Shown one piece after another: positions 25,739-32,418 of a DNA stretch of 32,418 nucleotides. The stretch is from Clostridium sp. LS. Lineage in GTDB: Bacteria > Bacillota > Clostridia > Clostridiales > Clostridiaceae. Position 1 is the first letter of the stretch. Each line of letters begins with the position of its first letter. Made by a program: the position numbers and the translations under genes. The DNA lies in NCBI RefSeq assembly GCF_002760435.1, contig NZ_AUUU01000184.1, positions 1 to 32,418 on the forward strand, given 5' to 3'. The notes under the pieces were generated by a model. The model was not told the DNA's origin. It saw only the letters and a list, made by a program, of their open reading frames with translations, and did no database searches.

Positions 25739-27181
25739 TTATTTTTTAGCCCTTTCTATATTTAGCTTTTTTCCCTTTATCGTAGTATTCTTTAATTCCT
25801 CTATAACTTTATTTCCTTTTCCGTTTAATATATCAACGTATGACACAGAATCCTGAACATCAATTATTCCAATATCCTCTGAAGTTAATCCCTCAATTCT
25901 ACAAATTGCGCCTACAATATCACCAGGACGAATCTTCTTTTTCTTACCGCCATTTAAGTAAATTTTTGTTATATTTGTATTAATAATTTGAGATTTTTCT
26001 TTTTTCCTTTTGGGCTTCGTTTTTAATAATTTTATCCCTTCGTTACTTTCTGTTTCTATTACTTTTTCTTCTGGTAAATTGCTAATAGGGATTTTAAAGC
26101 CTATAAGTTCTTCAATATCTCTTAAAAGCTTATCTCCTTCTTTCATGCAAAAGCTTATGGCTTTTCCTTTAGCTCCAGCTCTACCTGATCTTCCAATCCT
26201 ATGTACATAAGCTTCCTTTTCAACTGGCAGATCATAATTTATTACATGAGTTATACCTTCAATATCAATTCCTCTTGCCGCTAAATCTGTTGCAACAAGC
26301 AGCCTAAAATCACCTATTCTAAAGCACTCCATAACATGAAGTCTATCTTTTTGAAGCATACCTCCATGAATCTTATTTACTGAATAGCCTTTCAACTTTA
26401 GATATTCATAAACTATATCTACATTTTCCTTAGTCCTTGTAAAAATTACTGCTGTTTCAGGTTTTTCACATATTAAGATATCATTTAAAGATTCTAATTT
26501 TCTGTCATACTTTACATAGTATAAAATATGCTCTATATTTTCGGTAATTAGTTTTTGTGCTTTTATGCTAATATCTATTGGTCTATCCATATATTTTTCA
26601 CATAGTATCTTTATTTCTTCAGGAATCGTTGCTGAAAACAACATAGTTACTTTTTTCTTGGGAATTCTTCTAATTACACCTTCAACTTGGCCAATAAACC
26701 CCATATTTAACATTTCATCAGCTTCATCTATAACAAAATATTTAATTTTAGAAACATTTAAGCTTCCTCGATCTATGTGATCTAAAATCCTTCCAGGGGT
26801 TCCTACAACCATATGAGTTTTTTGTTTTAATTTTCTTTCTTGTTCTGATATTGACTCTTTGCCATAAACAGCAACTACTCTTACTCTCTTAAACCTTCCA
26901 ATATTAGAAATATCTTCACCAACTTGAACTGCAAGCTCCCTAGTTGGAGTTAAAATTAAAACTTGAGGATTATTTTCATCCCAATTTATTTTTTCACATA
27001 ATGGTATTCCAAATGCAGCTGTCTTTCCACTCCCTGTTTGTGACTTAACTATAACATCCTTATTTATAAGAATTTCTGGTATTACTTTTTCTTGCACCTC
27101 TGATGGTTTAGCATAGCCTAAGCCTTCAATAGACCTAAGTATTTCATCACTTATTTTAAATTTATTAAATTTATTATTCAT
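25739..27181 (-). CDS. DEAD-box RNA helicase with DbpA-type RNA-binding domain
   Basis: ATP-dependent RNA helicase, 480 residues from the ATG at 27181; the GTG at 27196 overlaps the GAGGTG ribosome site. Motifs in order: Q-motif with YAKPSEVQ, SQTGSGKT (I), PTRELA (Ia), DEADEM (II), SATIP (III), ARGIDIEG (V), HRIGRSGRAG (VI). Residues about 405-480 form the DbpA RNA-binding domain (KIYLNGGKKKKIRPGDIVGA). In the best known relatives (E. coli DbpA, B. subtilis YxiN) this domain binds hairpin 92 of 23S rRNA, so a role in large-subunit assembly is likely. Promoter and start face the next helicase, which is divergent. DbpA/YxiN identity is by domain layout. Confidence 0.9.
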   Translation of the reverse strand: MNNKFNKFKISDEILRSIEGLGYAKPSEVQEKVIPEILINKDVIVKSQTGSGKTAAFGIPLCEKINWDENNPQVLILTPTRELAVQVGEDISNIGRFKRVRVVAVYGKESISEQERKLKQKTHMVVGTPGRILDHIDRGSLNVSKIKYFVIDEADEMLNMGFIGQVEGVIRRIPKKKVTMLFSATIPEEIKILCEKYMDRPIDISIKAQKLITENIEHILYYVKYDRKLESLNDILICEKPETAVIFTRTKENVDIVYEYLKLKGYSVNKIHGGMLQKDRLHVMECFRIGDFRLLVATDLAARGIDIEGITHVINYDLPVEKEAYVHRIGRSGRAGAKGKAISFCMKEGDKLLRDIEELIGFKIPISNLPEEKVIETESNEGIKLLKTKPKRKKEKSQIINTNITKIYLNGGKKKKIRPGDIVGAICRIEGLTSEDIGIIDVQDSVSYVDILNGKGNKVIEELKNTTIKGKKLNIERAKK

Positions 27182-27248
27182 ATATAATACTTTCACCTCA
27201 ATTGGAATTATTAACTTATTATCATTAGTAATTGAATAAATCTTTCTT

Positions 27249-27276
27249 ATTATACCATTCTTCTCTAATATTCAAA
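27249..27276 (-). promoter_or_regulatory. Promoter of the DbpA-like helicase gene
   Basis: Minus strand TTTGAA (27276-27271), a 16-base spacer, TATAAT (27254-27249) preceded by TGG, an extended -10. About 65 bases before the start. Confidence 0.55.
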
Positions 27277-27442
27277 CATAATATTGATATTTATATAAAA
27301 TAAATTATCATATCAAATAGAACATTAAGTAAAACATGTAACTTAAGCTAGAAAAATGAGCATAATAAGGATATAATAAATTAATACTGCAAAGTTATGT
27401 ATTTATTTCTAACATACACTATTAAAAATAAAGGAGATATTA

Positions 27443-28636
27443 ATGAATACTTCATTTAATGACTTAAACTTAAATTTAAATATAATCGAAGGGTTGAAAA
27501 AACAAGGAATTACTACACCAACTCCTATTCAAGCTTCATCTATTATACCAGCCCTTGAAAATAAGGATATAATAGGGGAAGCTGTCACAGGAAGCGGAAA
27601 AACTTTAGCTTACCTTATCCCTCTATTTCATAAAATAGATGCTTCAAAACGTGAAATGCAAGGAATAATCTTAGCTCCAACCCACGAACTAGCTATACAA
27701 ATTGAAGATCAAATTAAACTGCTTGCTGATAATTCTTCAATTCCTATAACATCCTTATCAATAATTGGTGATGTAAATATTAATAATCAAATAAAAAAAC
27801 TTAAAGATGTAAAACCACATATTATTGTTGGATCTACAGGTAGAATCTTAGATCTAATACGGAAGAAAAAAATAACTGCTCATACAATTAAAACAATAAT
27901 TATAGATGAGGGAGATAATTTATTAGATCCAAAAAGAGCCGATATTACTAAAGATATTATTAAGACAACTATGAAGGATAGACAGCTTATGTTATTTTCA
28001 GCATCAATTAAGCCTGATACATTAAATACAGCCAAGTTACTTATGAAAGAGCCAGTTATTATTAAAAATGATGATAAACCTTCAATAAATCCAAATATTG
28101 AGCATATGTTTGTAGTATGTGAAAGACGTGATAAGTTTGAGACCTTAAGAAAAATACTTGTGGCAGTCAAGCCTGAAAAAGCTATCATTTTCGTTAATGA
28201 TAATAATGATATTGAATTAACAACGGCAAAATTAAATTTTCACAGTAAAGATTGCTTTGCCATGACTGGTAAAATTTCAAAAGAAGATAGAAAGCTCGCT
28301 ATTGAAAGTTTTAAAAATGGTAAAATTAAAATTTTAGTTTCATCAGATGTAACTGCTAGAGGTCTTGATGTTGAAGGAATAACTCATGTATTACATTTAG
28401 ATTTGCCGTTAAAGTTTAATGAATATTTACATAGAGCTGGAAGAACTGCAAGAGGAAATGCACATGGTACATCTATATGCTTAGCTACAATTAAACAACT
28501 TAATATTATAAAAAAATATGAAAAAGAATTTAATATTGAGTTCAAACAAAAGAAAGTATTTGGCGGTGAATTAGAGGACTATAGACATTCTACTGAAGCT
28601 AGTAGGATTATGAACAAATCTAAATTCCATAAATAA
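27443..28636 (+). CDS. DEAD-box-like RNA helicase with DEGD motif II
   Basis: RNA helicase core only, 397 residues, and the sole plus-strand gene I accept. Motifs: AVTGSGKT (I), PTHELAIQ (Ia), IIDEGDNL (II, DEGD instead of DEAD), SASI (III), ARGLDVEG (V) and HRAGRTARG (VI). The Walker B Asp and Glu are kept, so ATP hydrolysis is possible. It has no added RNA-binding domain beyond a short basic tail. The ATG at 27443 follows AAGGAGAT. A TATAAT box near 27372-27377 could be its -10, with no convincing -35. It is divergent from the DbpA-like helicase and converges on the TIGR03943 gene, sharing a terminator at 28700-28743. The RNA target is unknown. Confidence 0.88.
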   Translation: MNTSFNDLNLNLNIIEGLKKQGITTPTPIQASSIIPALENKDIIGEAVTGSGKTLAYLIPLFHKIDASKREMQGIILAPTHELAIQIEDQIKLLADNSSIPITSLSIIGDVNINNQIKKLKDVKPHIIVGSTGRILDLIRKKKITAHTIKTIIIDEGDNLLDPKRADITKDIIKTTMKDRQLMLFSASIKPDTLNTAKLLMKEPVIIKNDDKPSINPNIEHMFVVCERRDKFETLRKILVAVKPEKAIIFVNDNNDIELTTAKLNFHSKDCFAMTGKISKEDRKLAIESFKNGKIKILVSSDVTARGLDVEGITHVLHLDLPLKFNEYLHRAGRTARGNAHGTSICLATIKQLNIIKKYEKEFNIEFKQKKVFGGELEDYRHSTEASRIMNKSKFHK

Positions 28637-28699
28637 TATTTTAATTATCTAAGTCCACCATATTTAATGAACATAATTAATAGGTATTAGCTGAATTAA

Positions 28700-28743
28700 A
28701 ATAGCCATGCACATAAAATTTACCAATCTTGTGCATGGTTATT
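28700..28743. terminator. Bidirectional terminator between convergent genes
   Basis: 14-base arms 28700-28713 (AATAGCCATGCACA) and 28730-28743 pair with one G-U. A/T runs lie on both sides. It serves the helicase at left and the TIGR03943-type gene at right. Confidence 0.8.
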
Positions 28744-28749
28744 AACTAT

Positions 28750-29511
28750 TTACTCCTCATTTTCTATTTTCTCTACGACAATGATAGGTATTTTATGATT
28801 TACATTATTTTCATCCTTAAGAGTTGAGCTTCCAATCCTTCCAATTACCTTAACATTTTCACTTTCATTTAAATCATTAGCATTTTCATATTCACCAACA
28901 ATTCCTACAACCCTCGAATCTGCAGCGCAACAAGTCATTACAATCCTTCCAATAATAAATTGATTTTTATTCAAGTAATTTTCTTTACATATAAAACCAT
29001 GTATCTCTAGCTTCTTTCCCACATATTTTTCAGGATTAATTCTTATATATTCCAGAGTCATAGGATTATTTTCATCCACTATTATAGTATTTTGTTGGCT
29101 ATTTTCAGCATTGATATTGTTTTTGTCTCCATTTAATTTATAATCAAACTCATATTCATATAATGATCTTCTTTCTATTCTGCTTACATTATTTTCTCTT
29201 ATTTCTTTGTCTAACTCAGAATGTTTAAATGTTTTTAAATTATCAACTGAAATTGCTCCTAATATTAATGCAAAAACGATGGGAATAATTTTAAGCTTAA
29301 TGCTGCTACTGTTCCCCTTACTTGTAAAAATATTTTTTATTTGCGAAATTGCTATTATACTCATTACAATTATAGTGAAGTACATATATTTAACGACATT
29401 ACTTCCAATATAGAAGCTTATTTTGCCAGTAGAAACCAAATCAATTATTGATAAATCTAACAAAATAAGAATAATGAACCACATAAATTCATCAAAATTA
29501 AATCTTTTCAT
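28750..29511 (-). CDS. TIGR03943/DUF1980 membrane protein
   Basis: Family of unknown function that accompanies COG0701 permeases (YcgQ-like), 253 residues. The N-terminal part has three membrane-spanning stretches (about 8-27, 37-57 and 73-90). The rest is a soluble domain with the family signature MTCCAADSRVVGI near residue 195, containing a Cys-Cys pair that could bind metal. The segment YVGKKLEIHGFI is the typical OB-like start of this domain. The ATG at 29511 is behind GGAGGCAGC. It is the last gene of the G3E-G3E-permease set and ends at a terminator. A metal-related role is inferred from neighbours, not from a tested homologue. Confidence 0.8.
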   Translation of the reverse strand: MKRFNFDEFMWFIILILLDLSIIDLVSTGKISFYIGSNVVKYMYFTIIVMSIIAISQIKNIFTSKGNSSSIKLKIIPIVFALILGAISVDNLKTFKHSELDKEIRENNVSRIERRSLYEYEFDYKLNGDKNNINAENSQQNTIIVDENNPMTLEYIRINPEKYVGKKLEIHGFICKENYLNKNQFIIGRIVMTCCAADSRVVGIVGEYENANDLNESENVKVIGRIGSSTLKDENNVNHKIPIIVVEKIENEE

Positions 29512-29561
29512 TAGGTTGCTGCCTCCTTTCTTGTATTCAAATAATCTTCTTTTTTAATGAT

Positions 29562-30557
29562 TTATAAACCACAAATCGCAAATAAAAAAGAAATTAGAAA
29601 TACAATACTGATTGTGCATATACTTAACTTTAGTACGAAACTCTTTTTGAAGGCTCCTATAATCATAATAAGATTTTTTAAATCAAGCATTGGTCCTAAA
29701 ATTAAGAATGCCAAGACTCCACTAAATGAATAATTAGTTAAGAAGCTGCGTCCTACAAAAGCATCTACTTCTGAACATAAAGATAAAAAGAAACCAAGCG
29801 TCATCATAATAATAATTCCTATAATTTTATTATTTGATATAAAATTAATTCCACCATGTGAAACTATAACTTGAAATATTCCAGAAATAAATGCTCCAAA
29901 AATCAAATACCCCATTATATCTAAAAATTCTTTATTAGTATGCTCAATGATAGCTTTCAATTTATTTTGGCTTTCAAGAAAGGTACTACACCCACAGTTA
30001 CAATAACTTTCACCATCCAAGTAATCTATAATTAATGATTGTTTGTCTCTTTCGAGAGCATTTACTAGAATTCCAATTATAATTGAAGCAACAAAGCCAC
30101 CAACTATCCTAAGAAGTACCATAATTTGTTTATCGTAAAATGCATAATATGTAGACATTATTACAACAGGATTTATGATTGGAACAGCAAGCATAAAAGT
30201 AACTCCAAATCCAATAGGTACTCCTTTTTTTATCAGTCTTCTTGTTATTGGAACTATTGCACATTCACAGACAGGAAAAACAAGTCCTATTAGTGCCGCT
30301 CCCATATAACCTAATATGCTTGCCTTTGGTATTATTTTAGCTATAAATTTCTCTGAAATACATGTTTGAATTATTGCAGATATTGCAGATCCCAAAATTA
30401 TAAAAGGCATTGCCTCAAGAACTATGCTCGTAAATATGCTGGCAAAGTCCCCTATTTCATGCGAGTATAAGTTGGGAAAATATATCTTACAAATATATAA
30501 TAATAACATTGCACTTATAACACAGAAAGTTATAACTCTGTTTTTACAACGATTCAT
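29562..30557 (-). CDS. COG0701-family permease (ArsP/YcgR-like)
   Basis: Integral membrane permease with about eight hydrophobic segments, 331 residues from the ATG at 30557 (GAGGAAGG just upstream; the frame could start earlier at 30575). The conserved block PVCECAIVPITRRLIKKGVPIG has cysteines facing the membrane, and FMLAVPIINPVVIM follows. A second such region, SLCSEVDAFVGRSF, lies in the C-terminal half. Between them, a cytoplasmic loop near residue 188 contains YCNCGC, a probable metal-binding patch not needed in simple permeases. Relatives include the organoarsenical pump ArsP and YcgR. Here the partners are two G3E GTPases and a TIGR03943 protein, so a metal is more likely than arsenic. 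Direction of transport is unknown. Confidence 0.82.
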   Translation of the reverse strand: MNRCKNRVITFCVISAMLLLYICKIYFPNLYSHEIGDFASIFTSIVLEAMPFIILGSAISAIIQTCISEKFIAKIIPKASILGYMGAALIGLVFPVCECAIVPITRRLIKKGVPIGFGVTFMLAVPIINPVVIMSTYYAFYDKQIMVLLRIVGGFVASIIIGILVNALERDKQSLIIDYLDGESYCNCGCSTFLESQNKLKAIIEHTNKEFLDIMGYLIFGAFISGIFQVIVSHGGINFISNNKIIGIIIMMTLGFFLSLCSEVDAFVGRSFLTNYSFSGVLAFLILGPMLDLKNLIMIIGAFKKSFVLKLSICTISIVFLISFLFAICGL

Positions 30558-30593
30558 ATACCTTCCTCTTTCCAAAGTATTTTCAGTAGTATT

Positions 30594-31220
30594 TTACTTA
30601 TTACGCTTAAAATTTGACATCTTAATTCTTAATTTCTTAAGATATCCATTATCAATGACATTTGATTTCTTAAGTGCTGACTTTAAAGTATATTTATTAT
30701 TAACTTCTAAAATATATGCCCTAGGATTAATCCTTTTTACTCTTTTTATGCCCTCATTTAAAGTTTCAGCGTTGCAATAATCTATGTTATTTACAATAAC
30801 CATATTTGCCGCTTGAATAAAAGGAATTATAAAGCTCCCAATATTGTCAATGTACTGCTTCAACTTTTTTCCATCGGCTACAAAATATATTGTAGTAACT
30901 TTGCTACAGCTTCTATAAATTTTGTCATTTAAAATATTAAATAAATCTTTTAAATCAAAAGTTCCATTATATTCTATAAGTATTCTATTGGGATTGTACT
31001 CTTTTATTGAATAAATCAGCTCTTCTCTAAGCTCGCTCACTTCATTCACATATTGAACCTGTATAAGATTATTGTTTAATGGGACTTTTTTTTCTCCATT
31101 TTCCAATTGAAAAATCAAAACCTTTTCGCCTTCAACCTGACTTTCACTTAAAAGTGAATTAATAAAACTTGTTTTTCCAGCACCCAGAAAACCTGTTACA
31201 ATCTCAATATTTATTTTCAT
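30594..31220 (-). CDS. Short G3E-family GTPase lacking CxCC
   Basis: Compact CobW/COG0523-like P-loop protein, 208 residues from the ATG at 31220 (AGAGGTGG upstream). MKINIEIVTGFLGAGKTSF matches the start of its neighbour, with Walker A GFLGAGKT at 10-17. It lacks the CxCC metal motif: the region where it should be reads QLENGEKKVPL and continues without cysteines. It also ends before the CobW C-terminal domain, though IVNNID near 150 may be a guanine-specificity NKxD remnant. The length is about two-thirds of the family. It lies 99 bases downstream of the full-length paralogue and 37 bases before the permease. It may be a regulator or partner of the other GTPase rather than a metallochaperone. 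Confidence 0.75.
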   Translation of the reverse strand: MKINIEIVTGFLGAGKTSFINSLLSESQVEGEKVLIFQLENGEKKVPLNNNLIQVQYVNEVSELREELIYSIKEYNPNRILIEYNGTFDLKDLFNILNDKIYRSCSKVTTIYFVADGKKLKQYIDNIGSFIIPFIQAANMVIVNNIDYCNAETLNEGIKRVKRINPRAYILEVNNKYTLKSALKKSNVIDNGYLKKLRIKMSNFKRNK

Positions 31221-31318
31221 TATTACACCACCTCTCATAGTATAGTTTTGTAGTCCAGATATTAAAGAAAACAGTATTAAACTTTCACTAAGAGCTTATA
31301 TTTATTAGCTCAAATATA

Positions 31319-32260
31319 CTATTTAAATAGCTTTAATAACTCCTTCTTATTTAATTTGCTGCCAATTATAGACACTACTTTTTTATTTGACCATCTAATT
31401 TCTCTACTTTTGAATTCATTAGGAACATAGTCAAATTGATAATATACTCCGTCAATTCCCCTTAATATTCCCTTTGCTCTAAGAATATTTCCGTATTTTT
31501 CACTATTAGCAATAAATTCAAACTTTTTTTGTATTTCTTGTACACTTGTATTTTCATCAATTTCTATTGGATAACTTTCAAATACTTCTTTAGCATTATG
31601 ACTTTTTTCTCTTCTTAAGGCTTTGATATTTTCAGGTTTTGTCAATGGTATTTCAATTTTATTTTCTACATTATTAATTATCAAAAAATCTTTAGCATTT
31701 AAACTTTCCCAAGGCTTATAGATTATTTCAGCCCTAGAATTAAGTTTTCTAAGAGAATCTATTGTGTCATTTATTTTAGTTTTATCTACCAATTGGCTTC
31801 TACTTAAAACAATCTTATTTGCTTTTCTTATTTGATTTTCATAAAATTCTTTGAAATTTTTTAAATACATATCATAATTTCTTATGTCTATTAATGTAAT
31901 AATATTTCTTATTTCTAAATTTTCCTGAAATTTAGTCCCTTGTAATATATTAAGAATTTCGCTTAATTTTGCTACTCCCGAAGGTTCAATTATTATGTTA
32001 TTTGGCTTATACTTATTGATTACTTCAAGGACAGCTTCTCCAAAATTTCCAGATACCTGACAACATATGCATCCAGAGTTTATTTCCTTTATCTCAATAT
32101 TACTTTCTTTTAATATGTCTCCATCAATTCCTACTTCACCAAACTCATTTTCAATAATTATTGTATTTTTTCCATATGCCTTTTCATTTAATAATTTTTT
32201 TATGAGCATTGTTTTTCCTGCCCCTAAAAAACCTGAAAATATATCCACATTAATTTTCAT
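31319..32260 (-). CDS. G3E-family GTPase, CobW/COG0523 metallochaperone-like
   Basis: GTP-dependent metal-insertion or metal-allocation protein, 313 residues from the ATG at 32260, after a GGAAGGG site. Walker A GFLGAGKT is at 10-17. The switch segment ENEFGEVGIDG follows. The conserved metal-binding motif CICC is at 64-67. IIIEPSGVA is Walker B. The base-specificity segment reads VLSRSQLVD in place of NKxD, a variant. The C-terminal half contains the CobW C-terminal domain (GNILRAKGILRGIDGVYYQFDYVP). It is the first gene of a four-gene set with a short paralogue, a COG0701 permease and a TIGR03943 protein. No His-rich loop like that of zinc-type relatives is present, so the metal is open. 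Confidence 0.87.
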   Translation of the reverse strand: MKINVDIFSGFLGAGKTMLIKKLLNEKAYGKNTIIIENEFGEVGIDGDILKESNIEIKEINSGCICCQVSGNFGEAVLEVINKYKPNNIIIEPSGVAKLSEILNILQGTKFQENLEIRNIITLIDIRNYDMYLKNFKEFYENQIRKANKIVLSRSQLVDKTKINDTIDSLRKLNSRAEIIYKPWESLNAKDFLIINNVENKIEIPLTKPENIKALRREKSHNAKEVFESYPIEIDENTSVQEIQKKFEFIANSEKYGNILRAKGILRGIDGVYYQFDYVPNEFKSREIRWSNKKVVSIIGSKLNKKELLKLFK

Positions 32261-32320
32261 ACTAACCAATCCCTTCCTACTTCGAATAATACTCATATTT
32301 TTATTTATACGATATTTATC

Positions 32321-32332
32321 TCATATATATGA
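32321..32332. promoter_or_regulatory. Palindrome TCATATATATGA upstream of the G3E cassette
   Basis: Perfect 12-base palindrome about 60 bases before the start codon. It overlaps a weak promoter candidate (TTCATA, 18 bases, TATAAA on the minus strand). Possible operator; AT-rich chance match is not excluded. Confidence 0.3.
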
Positions 32333-32349
32333 ATAAAATAATTAAACAT

Positions 32350-32388
32350 AAAAAAATCGCAGGCGACTGTGGAGCTGGAGATTTTTTT
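32350..32388 (-). terminator. GC-cored hairpin with A/T arms at the right edge
   Basis: AAAAAAATC (32350-32358) pairs with GATTTTTTT (32380-32388) around a GC-rich core (CAG/CTG inner pairing). It would terminate a minus-strand gene lying beyond the window. The GC-rich stretch continues to base 32418 with CGCAT repeated directly; it may belong to a dispersed repeat. Confidence 0.5.
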
Positions 32389-32418
32389 CACGCATCTGCC
32401 TTTTCGAACGCATGTGAG

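Noticed and set aside
32389..32418. tRNA or tmRNA 3' end because of GTTCGAA
   Set aside because: There is no acceptor stem, no CCA, and no matching T-stem around the motif.

Overview
The window is very AT-rich, its genes have strong GGAGG-type ribosome sites, and its proteins (DeoR-type FruR, SigI/RsgI, double-HRDC RecQ, SEC-C methionine aminopeptidase, GPH symporter) fit a solventogenic Clostridium sensu stricto. The species is inferred, not proven. Every gene I accept is on the minus strand except one helicase (27443-28636), so operons read from high to low coordinates.

Left part (1-4316): a fructose operon fruR-fruK-fruA, with fruA cut by the left edge and fruK interrupted by an in-frame TGA, preceded by a pyridoxal-kinase-like gene with its own promoter. 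Middle part (4562-14735): a galacturonate catabolic region with a LacI-family regulator, then uxaC, uxaB (copy 2), a HIT protein, a GPH-family transporter and a terminator, followed by a second promoter leading to uxaB (copy 1) and uxaA. UxaC, UxaB and UxaA together convert galacturonate to 2-keto-3-deoxygluconate. The kinase and aldolase for the last steps are not intact here, but the 887-base gap before uxaB copy 1 holds a short possible PfkB-kinase relic. Two promoters of identical geometry and five CG-centred 16-bp operators point to one shared regulator.

Next (15109-18912): a GltD-like flavin/iron-sulfur oxidoreductase without its usual large subunit, a histidine-phosphatase-family protein, and a fused homocysteine methyltransferase/methylene-THF reductase. 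Then (19099-20898) the sigI-rsgI pair, a divergent J-domain protein without HPD, a RecQ helicase, methionine aminopeptidase, and two divergently transcribed DEAD-box helicases, one with DEGD in motif II.

Right end (28750-32260): a four-gene set of two G3E (CobW/COG0523-like) GTPases, a COG0701 permease and a TIGR03943/DUF1980 membrane protein. This is probably a metal-handling cassette; its metal is unknown. A GC-rich hairpin patch lies at the right edge. The least explained items are the G3E/permease cassette, the uxa duplication with its decayed gap, and the nonsense codon in fruK.
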